From Bacteroidota bacterium (lineage in GTDB: Bacteria; Bacteroidota; Bacteroidia; Flavobacteriales_F; PHOS-HE28): a DNA stretch of 11,124 nucleotides. The DNA lies in assembly GCA_023412755.1 (NCBI GenBank), contig JAEZCB010000246.1, positions 1 through 11,124 on the forward strand. The letters are read 5' to 3'. The translations under genes and the position numbers were made by a program. The notes beneath the pieces were generated by a model, which searched no databases, was not told where the DNA came from, and was given only the letters and a program-made list of their open reading frames with translations. Position 1 is the first letter of the stretch, and the number at the start of each line of letters is the position of its first letter. Shown one piece after another: positions 1 through 6,920 of the stretch.

Positions 1-1022
1 TGAAACTGAAGGACACCGCCACCGCGCACACCCTGCACACGCCCGGCAAACCGGTGAAATTGCAACCCATCGAATTCCCCGCACCGCGCATCCGGCAGGT
101 GATCAAGGCCACCGACAACAAGCAGGAGGAAAAGCTGCACGCCGCCATCCTCGAGATCCAGAAAGAGGATCCCACCATCATGCTTCAGTACAGTCGCGAG
201 ACCGGCGAACAGATCATCAGCGCGCAGGGCGAGCTGCACCTCAACCTCCTCAAGTGGAAACTCGATCACCACTATAAGGTGGGCGCCGAGTTCAGCAGCC
301 CGCGCATCAGCTACCGCGAGACCATCCGCAAGAGCGCCGATGCCATGTACCGCCACAAGAAGCAGACGGGCGGCGCCGGCCAGTTCGCCGAAGTGCACCT
401 GCGCATAGAACCATGGTACGAAGGCATGCCCGACCCCACCGGCGTAAGCCTGCGCGGCCGCGAACTGCATGAATTGCCCACCGGCGGCGTGCTCGAATTC
501 TTCAACTGCATCGTGGGCGGCGTCATAGACAACAAATTCCTACCGAGCATCCTCAAGGGCATCATGGAAAAAATGGAGCACGGCCCACTCACCGGCTCCC
601 CCGCCCGCGACGTGCGTGTGATCGTGTACGATGGCAAGATGCACCCGGTGGACAGCAACGATATCAGCTTCAAGATCGCCGGACAGATGGCCTTCAAGGA
701 TGCCTTCGTCAACGCCGCACCGCAGCTCATGGAACCCATCATGGAGGTGGAAGTGCGCGTACCCGCCGACCTGATGGGCGATGTGATGACCGACCTCCAG
801 GGCCGCCGCAGCATCGTACTCGGCGTGGACAGCGATGGCCGCTATCAAGTGATCAAAACGCACACCCCACTTGCCGAACTGGACCGCTACAGCACCACCC
901 TGCGCAGCCTCACCCAGGGCCGCGGCACCTACACCGAAACGTTCCACGCCTACCAGCAGGTACCCACCGAACTGCAGAGCAAGCTGGTGAGTAGCAATAA
1001 GGAGGAGGGAGTTCTTGCTTGA
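1..1022 (+). CDS. EF-G-like translation factor (EF-G2 type), C-terminal part
   Basis: This is the 3' portion of an elongation factor G-like GTPase; the reading frame is open to the left edge, so the GTPase domain lies outside the window. About 339 residues are visible. They begin at the end of domain II (KLKDTATAHTL, with DTL as in EF-G). Domain III follows, with EDPTIM and the signature AQGELHLNLL. Domain IV runs from SYRETI through GGAGQFAEVHL, VGGVIDNKFLP and HPVDSNDISFKIAGQMAFKDA, and domain V has PIMEVEV and GDVMTDLQGRRS. Family members catalyse or assist ribosomal translocation. An insertion of about 15 residues before GGVLEFFN and the divergence from canonical EF-G suggest the second, EF-G2-like paralogue found in many Bacteroidota rather than the main fusA product; this is inference. 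The GTG at 54 is internal, because clear family sequence precedes it. A TetM/TetQ-type ribosome protection protein is less likely. Confidence 0.9.
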   Translation, partial: KLKDTATAHTLHTPGKPVKLQPIEFPAPRIRQVIKATDNKQEEKLHAAILEIQKEDPTIMLQYSRETGEQIISAQGELHLNLLKWKLDHHYKVGAEFSSPRISYRETIRKSADAMYRHKKQTGGAGQFAEVHLRIEPWYEGMPDPTGVSLRGRELHELPTGGVLEFFNCIVGGVIDNKFLPSILKGIMEKMEHGPLTGSPARDVRVIVYDGKMHPVDSNDISFKIAGQMAFKDAFVNAAPQLMEPIMEVEVRVPADLMGDVMTDLQGRRSIVLGVDSDGRYQVIKTHTPLAELDRYSTTLRSLTQGRGTYTETFHAYQQVPTELQSKLVSSNKEEGVLA

Positions 1023-1041
1023 GTAGGAGTCTTAAGTCGGA

Positions 1042-1076
1042 AGCCGGAAGTCTGGTCCCGCACCGGACTTCCGGCT
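1042..1076. terminator. 15-bp hairpin between convergent genes, likely bidirectional terminator
   Basis: Bases 1042-1056 pair with 1062-1076 to form a 15-bp stem (one G-T pair, otherwise perfect) around the 5-base loop CCCGC. It lies between the stop of the EF-G-like gene (1022) and the stop of the LytTR regulator read from the other side (1106). A short T-rich run (ATTTTTGG) follows on the plus strand; the minus strand has no good T tract. The left arm is built from near-heptad repeats (AAGTCGG, AAGCCGG, AAGTCTGG). Position and stability suggest a shared terminator for both converging transcripts. Confidence 0.6.
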
Positions 1077-1105
1077 ATTGATTTTTGGCCGGTGCGTGCC
1101 GGCGC

Positions 1106-1855
1106 TCATTGTCCCGCCAGCCAACGCTTGAACTCGGCCGAACGCTCGCTGCTCACTATCGCATCATCGTCATAGAGTGGGTCGAGCATCACCTTCACGC
1201 GGCTCTTGCTGTAGGCCAGCAGTTCCTTGATGCTTCGGATGTTCACCAGCAACTGCCTGTTCAACCGGAAGAATTTCTCCGGATCCAATTGAGGTTCCAA
1301 TCTGTCCAGACTTTCTTCCAGCGGCAGGTCCCTTCCTTCACGGGTACGTAAGAATGTATTCTTTTGAAGCGAGTGGATGTATGCGATGTCGGCGGGCTCC
1401 ACCAGTTTGAAATGATCGCCGTAGCGGATCAGGAATCGTTTTATCCTGGTCACAGGCTCCATCTCCCCACTTTCCATGATGTCCCCATGGTCCCGGACCA
1501 CGCCTTGCGCCTTCGCCTTCCTTACGGCCTCCTCAAGTTCCTCCCGCCGGATGGGTTTCATCAGATAGTCCAGAGCGTTCACGCGGAATGCACGCAGCGC
1601 ATGTTCATCATAGGCCGTGGTGAAGATCACCGGACACTCCACCTCCGCCTGTTTGAAGATGGCGAAGCTCTCACCATCTGCCAGACGCACATCGAAGAAG
1701 GCCACATCCGGAGGGGTGTTCTTCTTGAACCATTCCACAGCTCCTTCCACGGTAGGGATGTCCGCCAGCAACTCGATGGCCGGATCCAGATCCAACAGCA
1801 TCTTTCGCAAGCGGTTCACCGCCGCAGGTTCATCCTCGATGATCAGCACCCTCAT
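1106..1855 (-). CDS. LytTR-family response regulator
   Basis: A 249-residue two-component response regulator that probably binds DNA and controls transcription on phosphorylation by the kinase encoded just upstream. Residues 1-115 are a receiver domain: acidic pocket E7/D8/E9, phosphoacceptor Asp55 in FFDVRLADG, Thr79/Thr80 and Lys100 in LMKPI. Residues about 138-245 are a LytTR DNA-binding domain, with FLIRYGDHFKLVEPADIAYI, then FFRLNRQLLVNIRSIKEL and the closing VSSERSAEFKRWL. The start at 1855 is chosen because MRVLIIEDEP is the exact beginning of a receiver domain; the open frame reaches up to 1963 but those residues belong to the overlapping kinase gene. The first 26 bases overlap the kinase 3' end, which points to translational coupling. 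No clear Shine-Dalgarno sequence is present. Target promoters are unknown. Confidence 0.93.
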   Translation of the reverse strand: MRVLIIEDEPAAVNRLRKMLLDLDPAIELLADIPTVEGAVEWFKKNTPPDVAFFDVRLADGESFAIFKQAEVECPVIFTTAYDEHALRAFRVNALDYLMKPIRREELEEAVRKAKAQGVVRDHGDIMESGEMEPVTRIKRFLIRYGDHFKLVEPADIAYIHSLQKNTFLRTREGRDLPLEESLDRLEPQLDPEKFFRLNRQLLVNIRSIKELLAYSKSRVKVMLDPLYDDDAIVSSERSAEFKRWLAGQ

Positions 1856-4661
1856 TTGTGATCCGCAATAGTGGTATACGGACCTCGAATGTATGCTCGT
1901 CGCGTACCACCTGTATCTCCCGGCCCAGCCAGGCGTAGCGTTTTCGTATGCTTTGCAGGCCAAAGCCGGTGGATCGGGGAGCGCTCTGTCGAGCCCGTAG
2001 GGGATTGCTTACCACCACCCATCCCTTACCGGCGCGCAACACCAGGCGCAATGGCCGATCCAGCGTGGCTACATTATGCTTCAATGCATTCTCCACAAGC
2101 ATTTGCAGCGTAAGTGGCACGATCAGCGCATCGGCGGCATCGTCATCCACGTTCAGATCCATGGAGATCGCTTCGCCAAAGCGCACCTTTTCAAGAGCGA
2201 AATAATTTTCAAGCAACCGCAATTCGTGAGCCAGCGTGATCAGTTCCTTGTCGCGGATCAGCAGGATGTTCCGAAAGAACTGGCTTAATCGATCCACATG
2301 TGCCACAGCCTTCACTGTGTCACTCTCTATCAATTCGGCCAACGTGTTGAAACTATTGAATAGGAAATGTGGATCCACCTGGCTGCGTAAGGCTTCCAAT
2401 TGTGACCGCACCTTATCCTGTTCCAGTTTTTGGCGTACACGGTAACGCTCATTCCGCGCCTTGAACCATGTGTATAGCACCAAGGCTATCACTGCGATCG
2501 CAAGTATGATCACCCAAGGGCGCCTCCAGAACGGCGTGGCTATGTGTATCGCTATGGTGGTCCATTCGGGATCGCCGTGGGCCTCGCCAATGAATGCGCG
2601 TACCTGGAATGAATAGTCGCCTGGCCGCAGATCGGTGAACGATACTTCCCTGTCGCGCGTGGAATGCGTTCCCTGATCTCGACCCAGAAGCCGGTACTCG
2701 AATCGCACCGCGGACGGATCATCCCAATGAACACCTGTGTATCGTATGGTGATCCGATCGTGTCCAAAAGGAAGATCCAACCCAGTTGGATCGGCCGCAG
2801 GCTCACCGGCCACGAGTACATCTGTGATCAGGGTCGGCACCTTTTCAGTGGACCGCCATGCCTTCGGCCGGACCCTGGCCAGGCCAAGGCCGCTTGCGAT
2901 CCACAGGGAACCATCATTGTGTAGCGTTACCGAATTGGCGCCACCTTCCATGGCCGTCAATCCTGTTCTTGAGGTCGCATCCACTACGCTACCAGTGGTC
3001 ATATCGAAAACACGGACGCTGCGGTCACCAAAGGCGATCACGCGATCTTCCTGCTGGACCACGGCGACCAGGTCTCCTTCATACGCATACATCTGTCGCA
3101 TACCGGTGGCGGTGGTATGCCATAGACCGGTACCGCGTCCCACGGCCCATGCTCCACCCCTGGAGCTTGCGGCCAATGCATAGAAAGTGCCCTCACCATT
3201 GCCCATCGCATCCCAGGCTCCGATGGCAGGCTGGAAGCGTAGGATCCCATGTCCATCCGTGGCAGCGAGCGCGGATCCATCCTGCAGTGGTTGTACATCA
3301 AGTACGAAACCGGGAAAGGGCAGATCATAGGTGACCAAGCCTGTCTTTTCTCCATGAACGGCCAGCCCTTCCAAGGTGGCCAGCCATACCTGCCCATCAT
3401 GCGGCTTCACCGACAGCACATTGTCATTCAGGGATGTATTGGTACGGGAGTAATTGCGAAGTTCAAGGCCATTTGGACGCAGGACCACCGCCCCTCCACC
3501 AAAAGTCCCTGTCCAAATCGTACCATCTGCAGCAGCTGCCATGGTCACCACGGGTGTCCGCTCATTCACCTTCATTGAAGCCCGCTGCAGGCTATCGCCC
3601 TCGGAGAAGGCAGCCGAGTGACTGAAAACGCCTTTGGGAGTAGCGAACCAGATCTGGCCCTTGCGATCGGTACAAATGGCCGTGGTCTCCCGTAGATCCA
3701 TGCCTTCATGCTCGGCTATGAACAACAGTGAAGGATCGGCTCGATGCAGCTTCTCGGTACCATTGGACCACCAACAAGCACCATTCTGGTCGATGAGCAA
3801 AGACGTGATCCCCGATCCTGCTGGATCTGCGGCCCTTCTATAGATGCTTTTGCCGCCATTGCCGGACCGCATGAGAATATCCCCATTTGAAAGGCCCATC
3901 CACAGGCTTCCATCATGAACTCGGATCTTGGTGATCCTTCCACCAGAAGGCGCTGGAATGCTGGAAAGCAGTTGCCTGGCCACTGGATCCCATTGAAAGA
4001 CCCCTCCGTTGTCGGTCGCCGCCCAGATCATGCCATCCTCCGCCATGGTCACATCCACCACCAAATTATCCGGTGCTCCTTCGGCCTCCCCGAAATGAGC
4101 CACCACGCCAGCCATGGAACAGAGCGCCAACCCTTGATCCGTGGCCGCTACCACATTCCCATTGGGCAAGGGCACCATGGCGTTGATGTGTTCATCGCGT
4201 AATCCTTCCGGCATGCCGAATTTTTCTACCTGTCCATTTTGAATGCTCCATACCCCGGCACCGTATGTGCCCAGCCATATATGACCATCCTGCCCTATGC
4301 ACGCCGCGCGTACCGGGGTCTTCTCCAATTCCGGCAGCGTGATCACCGTATCCAGTGCATGTTTGGTGCATCGCATGATGATGCCGCCTGGAAGAACGGC
4401 CACCACCACATCCCCACCAGGGCCCAATGACAGAACCCCATCCTCCTCTGTGGGGAGCTTCATTTCCACACGTTCACCATCGGTGCGCAACAAACCCAGA
4501 TCGGTCCCCAGCCAAAGGAGACCGGACCGATCCTGCACCATGGAACGGATGGCAGGTCTGTGTGGGCCGGACCTGATCTCATGCTCGGCCACATGCGGGA
4601 ACTGGGCATGCAGCAGAAGCGGGAGTAAGAACAGAATGCACCCGATGCCACACCTGCTCAT
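1830..4661 (-). CDS. Reg_prop/Y_Y_Y sensor histidine kinase (LytS/His_kinase type)
   Basis: A 943-residue membrane sensor kinase. Residues 1-19 form a signal peptide (cleavage near HAQ). Residues about 35-600 are a periplasmic beta-propeller-like region with repeated Reg_prop motifs, visible as W50LGTDLGL, W129LGTYGAG, W213AATDNGG, W338FATPKG, W383TGTFGGG and W426LATLEG. A Y_Y_Y domain follows at about 635-690 (ITIRYTGVHWDDP, FEYRLLG, GDYSFQVRA), then one transmembrane helix at about 714-732. The cytoplasmic part is a short coiled coil and a His_kinase domain with phosphoacceptor His765 in VDPHFLFNSFNTL. The ATPase domain has an N box (LQMLVENALKHN, 852-863) and a G box (GFGLQSIRKR, 899-908). 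All key residues are present. Unlike the one-protein hybrid systems of Bacteroides, the regulator is a separate LytTR protein encoded next. The ATG at 4661 overlaps the stop of the YceI-like gene in an ATGA. The signal sensed is unknown. Confidence 0.92.
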   Translation of the reverse strand: MSRCGIGCILFLLPLLLHAQFPHVAEHEIRSGPHRPAIRSMVQDRSGLLWLGTDLGLLRTDGERVEMKLPTEEDGVLSLGPGGDVVVAVLPGGIIMRCTKHALDTVITLPELEKTPVRAACIGQDGHIWLGTYGAGVWSIQNGQVEKFGMPEGLRDEHINAMVPLPNGNVVAATDQGLALCSMAGVVAHFGEAEGAPDNLVVDVTMAEDGMIWAATDNGGVFQWDPVARQLLSSIPAPSGGRITKIRVHDGSLWMGLSNGDILMRSGNGGKSIYRRAADPAGSGITSLLIDQNGACWWSNGTEKLHRADPSLLFIAEHEGMDLRETTAICTDRKGQIWFATPKGVFSHSAAFSEGDSLQRASMKVNERTPVVTMAAAADGTIWTGTFGGGAVVLRPNGLELRNYSRTNTSLNDNVLSVKPHDGQVWLATLEGLAVHGEKTGLVTYDLPFPGFVLDVQPLQDGSALAATDGHGILRFQPAIGAWDAMGNGEGTFYALAASSRGGAWAVGRGTGLWHTTATGMRQMYAYEGDLVAVVQQEDRVIAFGDRSVRVFDMTTGSVVDATSRTGLTAMEGGANSVTLHNDGSLWIASGLGLARVRPKAWRSTEKVPTLITDVLVAGEPAADPTGLDLPFGHDRITIRYTGVHWDDPSAVRFEYRLLGRDQGTHSTRDREVSFTDLRPGDYSFQVRAFIGEAHGDPEWTTIAIHIATPFWRRPWVIILAIAVIALVLYTWFKARNERYRVRQKLEQDKVRSQLEALRSQVDPHFLFNSFNTLAELIESDTVKAVAHVDRLSQFFRNILLIRDKELITLAHELRLLENYFALEKVRFGEAISMDLNVDDDAADALIVPLTLQMLVENALKHNVATLDRPLRLVLRAGKGWVVVSNPLRARQSAPRSTGFGLQSIRKRYAWLGREIQVVRDEHTFEVRIPLLRITNEGADHRG

Positions 4662-5218
4662 TGGGAGGTTGGGCCGGATCCGAAGAGGACATCCACTTCC
4701 ACCTTCACAACGGAAGAGATCTTTTGCTGCACCACTTTGGGAACGCGAATATCATGCTCATCCAGAAGCACATCGAATGCCGCCGAGACCTGCACACCTT
4801 CCTCACTCACCATGATCTTGCACGGTATGATCCGTTCCCTGGTGATGCCCTTCAAGGTGAATTCCCCTTTTGCCCTGCCGTTATACTCACCTGGCAGAGA
4901 GAGATAGATCGCCTCAATGAGCCGGCCGGAAAAAGTGGCATTCGGGAATTTTCGTGTAAGGATGTAGTTCTCATTGAAATGCTCGCGTTGCAAAGGTGAA
5001 TTGAACCCATTGAAGTCGCCCATGGGGATGCGTAAGGCGAACGTGCGGGCATTCGGATCAAGGATACCTTCCACCTTTTCATTGGTGGCGGTGATGTACT
5101 CCAATGGCGCATCACTCACGAATGTGATCTTGGACCGCTGCACGCGCAAGAGTTCCCGATCCTGGGCCTGCAAAGACCAGCATTGGAACACTAAAAGGAT
5201 GAGCAACGAAGCCTTCAT
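4658..5218 (-). CDS. YceI-like periplasmic lipid-binding family protein
   Basis: A 186-residue secreted protein of the YceI family, whose members form a lipocalin-like beta barrel that in characterised relatives binds long polyprenoid or fatty lipids. Residues 1-18 are a signal peptide (MKASLLILL..., cleavage after LQA). The mature part shows the family pattern SKITFVSDAPLEYITA, then IPMGDFNGFNSPLQREHFNENYI, then KFPNATFSGR and GEFTLKGITRERIIP. The start at 5218 is chosen because it begins the signal peptide; the frame is open further upstream but that sequence has no leader character. The gene overlaps the kinase start by 4 bases (ATGA), so the two are very likely co-translated. It follows the hydrolase stop by 44 bases. 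A box TAAATTCG (minus strand, 5252-5245) could be a weak internal promoter. A role as a partner or ligand carrier for the kinase's periplasmic domain is speculation based only on coupling. Confidence 0.85.
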   Translation of the reverse strand: MKASLLILLVFQCWSLQAQDRELLRVQRSKITFVSDAPLEYITATNEKVEGILDPNARTFALRIPMGDFNGFNSPLQREHFNENYILTRKFPNATFSGRLIEAIYLSLPGEYNGRAKGEFTLKGITRERIIPCKIMVSEEGVQVSAAFDVLLDEHDIRVPKVVQQKISSVVKVEVDVLFGSGPTSQ

Positions 5219-5262
5219 CGGCACGTGGTGAACGAAAGGCATGCCGAATTTAAGCCAGCGGC

Positions 5263-6396
5263 CTAACGTGAGACCACGAATGGCCGCACTTCCGTTCTTT
5301 CCGCACCCTCTAGCACCAGTTGATAAATACCTGGCGCAAGGTAGCCGATCTCCAGTGTGCACCTTTCGGCAGCTACGGCCATGGCCCGCACCAGGCGCCC
5401 TGAAAGATCCACTATGCTGAGGGATCTTGTTCCGGACATGCCGGAAACCATAAGCACGTCCTGTGCAGGAACCGGCATGATCATGATCCCGGATACCGGG
5501 GCTTCCGGAACCGCGGATGAGAGGCAGGTCGTGGAGCCGCTTATGCGCGTACTCAAGGATAGACTGTCTAGAAAACTTGCGTAGGAGATCCCATCACCTT
5601 TTAGAAAATGATCGAGCCAGAGACCGGCCAGATCATTCACCACGGCCTGTTGCTGTTCCCGCGTAATGGATAGTGAAGGAAAGCAAGTGCCTTCTCCGGT
5701 GGCACAGAAAAAGTTGTTGTTCGCGAAATAGCAGTGGCCTCCGCCGAGGATGTTGACAAACGCTTTGCAAGGTGCGGTCACCGCCTCGTATATCGGCCCC
5801 TGATGCTCATCGATCGGTGTAACGCAATCCTCTGAAGCAGCGAAGATGAGCGTGGGCATTTCCACCTGCTCTGCGGCCGAAATGGCACTAGGCGAGGTCT
5901 CAGCAGCCGCGAAATTCACCAGTGTTTGAATGCCACTGTTTCCGGCGGCTCCTAGAACGCTGGCACCACCACCCATGGAATGCCCCATCAAGGCAGTGGA
6001 GGGCATGACCCGCTCGAAGAAAGGAGACATTGGATCGGTATTCTCCAATTGCATCGCCTCTGCCAGAAAGGCCAGGTCGGCACCGAACTCGCCATGGGAA
6101 GGAATACCACCTTCAGTTGTTGGAAGCACCAGTATGTAACCCTTCGGAACAAAATGATCCCTGAAATTCTCGTAAGCGGATACCACCATAAGAAAGCCAT
6201 GGCCGAAAACAAGGACCGGGAAAGGGCCTTCCGCAGCATCCGTACCTATACCGCTGGCCACGGCCGGATAGTGGATCACCGTGCTTACGTTACGGTCACG
6301 GCCCGCATCGTAGAAAGTAGTTTCACGTGTACCCACAGGAAGATCCTGCGCCGAAACATCCAACGCGATCAACGGAAGGAGGAGCCACGGCCTCAT
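5263..6396 (-). CDS. Secreted alpha/beta hydrolase with type IX secretion sorting domain
   Basis: A 377-residue exported hydrolase. Residues 1-16 are a signal peptide (cleavage after VSA). Residues about 20-290 are an alpha/beta hydrolase fold: VLVFGHGFL (oxyanion-loop region, 61-69), nucleophile elbow GHSMGG with Ser140, a likely acid Asp190 in FAASEDCVTP (Asp196 is an alternative), and a likely catalytic His221 in GGGHCYF. Cys191, 210, 222, 231 and 238 could form disulfides. The overall layout resembles chlorophyllase, cutinase or dienelactone-hydrolase-like esterases; the substrate cannot be told from sequence. Residues about 303-377 match a Por-type type A sorting domain (MPVPAQDVL, LSIVDLSGRLVRA, LAPGIYQLVLEG), so the protein is probably moved across the outer membrane by the type IX system and released or anchored at the cell surface. 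It lies first in the direction of transcription in the cluster leading to the YceI-like protein, kinase and regulator. Confidence 0.88.
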   Translation of the reverse strand: MRPWLLLPLIALDVSAQDLPVGTRETTFYDAGRDRNVSTVIHYPAVASGIGTDAAEGPFPVLVFGHGFLMVVSAYENFRDHFVPKGYILVLPTTEGGIPSHGEFGADLAFLAEAMQLENTDPMSPFFERVMPSTALMGHSMGGGASVLGAAGNSGIQTLVNFAAAETSPSAISAAEQVEMPTLIFAASEDCVTPIDEHQGPIYEAVTAPCKAFVNILGGGHCYFANNNFFCATGEGTCFPSLSITREQQQAVVNDLAGLWLDHFLKGDGISYASFLDSLSLSTRISGSTTCLSSAVPEAPVSGIMIMPVPAQDVLMVSGMSGTRSLSIVDLSGRLVRAMAVAAERCTLEIGYLAPGIYQLVLEGAERTEVRPFVVSR

Positions 6397-6467
6397 GGGC
6401 TGAATTTAGAAAGGAACAAGCAGCGAAGCATAGTGTTCGCCGCCACTAGCCTTGCGCATGAAAGGTC

Positions 6468-6475
6468 TATCTTTG
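6468..6475 (+). promoter_or_regulatory. Putative -7 box of the tRNA-Ser promoter
   Basis: TATCTTTG is an exact match to the Bacteroidota -7 consensus TAnnTTTG. Transcription would begin near 6482, about 18 bases before the tRNA 5' end, a normal leader length. A TTG lies at 6452-6454, but its spacing (13 bases) is shorter than the usual 19 or so, so the -33 element is uncertain. The same 6397-6499 interval must also hold the start signal for the divergent hydrolase gene; TAAATTCA on the minus strand (6408-6401) is the only, poor candidate. Confidence 0.5.
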
Positions 6476-6499
6476 CGATCCTTTAGCTAAAGGGCCACT

Positions 6500-6586
6500 G
6501 GAGAGGTGCCAGAGAGGTCGATCGGGTCTGTCTCGAAAACAGATGTGCCCGCAAGGGTACCGGGGGTTCGAATCCCTCCCTCTCCG
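6500..6586 (+). tRNA. tRNA-Ser(CGA)
   Basis: An 87-base class II tRNA that reads the serine codon UCG. The acceptor stem GGAGAGG (6500-6506) pairs with CCTCTCC (6579-6585), and the discriminator is G6586. The anticodon arm is TCTGT/ACAGA around the loop CTCGAAA, giving anticodon CGA at 6534-6536. A long variable arm forms from GTGCCC and GGGTAC (6545-6560) with loop GCAA, as expected for serine. The T arm GGGGG/CCCTC carries the loop TTCGAAT. The CCA end is not encoded (CCG follows), so it must be added enzymatically. The last 16 bases are also the first bases of the tandem repeat array downstream. Confidence 0.97.
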
Positions 6587-6596
6587 CCGATCGAAG

Positions 6597-6628
6597 AGCC
6601 GCAGGGCCCGCAGGGTCCGCGGCTTTTT
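6597..6628 (+). terminator. Intrinsic terminator of tRNA-Ser, repeat copy 1
   Basis: An outer stem AGCCGC (6597-6602) / GCGGCT (6619-6624) and an inner stem GGGCCC (6604-6609) / GGGTCC (6613-6618) are joined by one unpaired A, with loop GCA, followed by TTTTT ending at 6628. The inner stem has one G-T pair. It starts 11 bases after the tRNA 3' end. Confidence 0.8.
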
Positions 6629-6726
6629 CGTTGCCACCGAGCCAAGCTTGCTTGAGCGAAGGGAGAACGAAAAAGCCGCCACAAGCGAAGCGCGTGCGGA
6701 TCTTCTGATCGAAGCCTCCCCCTCCT

Positions 6727-6749
6727 AGGGAAAGGCGCAGCCAATCCCT
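6727..6749 (+). other. Junction hairpin between repeat copies 1 and 2
   Basis: AGGGA (6727-6731) pairs with TCCCT (6745-6749), and GGC (6734-6736) pairs with GCC (6740-6742) around loop GCA. The right arm is the tRNA-derived start of copy 2. Two A-A mismatches interrupt the stem. Confidence 0.45.
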
Positions 6750-6768
6750 CCCTCTCCGCCGATCGAAG

Positions 6769-6800
6769 AGCCGCAGGACCCGCAGGGTCCGCGGCTTTTT
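6769..6800 (+). terminator. Second copy of the terminator, repeat copy 2
   Basis: This has the same architecture as the copy at 6597-6628: outer stem 6769-6774/6791-6796, inner stem GGACCC/GGGTCC, loop GCA, and a T run ending at 6800. The base that differs from copy 1 (A6778) turns the G-T pair into an A-T pair, so this stem is fully Watson-Crick. It would catch transcripts that read through the first terminator. Confidence 0.75.
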
Positions 6801-6897
6801 CGTTGGCACCGAGCCAAGCTTGCTTGAGCGAAGGGAGAACGAAAAAGCCGCCACAAGCGAAGCGCGTGCGGATCTTCTGATCGAAGCCTCCCCTCCT

Positions 6898-6920
6898 AGG
6901 GATAGGCGCAGCCAATCCCT
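6898..6920 (+). other. Junction hairpin between repeat copy 2 and the third stub
   Basis: AGGGAT (6898-6903) pairs with ATCCCT (6915-6920), with an inner GGC/GCC and loop GCA. The 10-base stub of the third copy supplies exactly the right arm. T6903, one of the few differences from copy 1, adds one pair. On the minus strand it lies just past the hydroxylase stop (6928) and could help end that transcript, though no T tract follows. Confidence 0.45.

Noticed and set aside
311..947. Two minus-strand open frames opposite the EF-G-like gene (167 and 135 codons)
   Set aside because: Both are complements of a clearly conserved EF-G reading frame and show no recognisable protein character.
1856..1963. 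Upstream extension of the LytTR regulator to 1963
   Set aside because: The extra residues precede a perfect receiver-domain start and are the out-of-frame reading of the kinase C-terminus.
2552..4460. Several overlapping open frames inside the kinase gene on both strands
   Set aside because: They are shadows of the kinase frame, which is continuous and shows repeated WxGT-type propeller motifs throughout.
5219..5362. N-terminal extension of the YceI-like protein to 5362
   Set aside because: The added residues have no leader features and overlap the conserved sorting domain of the hydrolase; the signal peptide begins at 5218.
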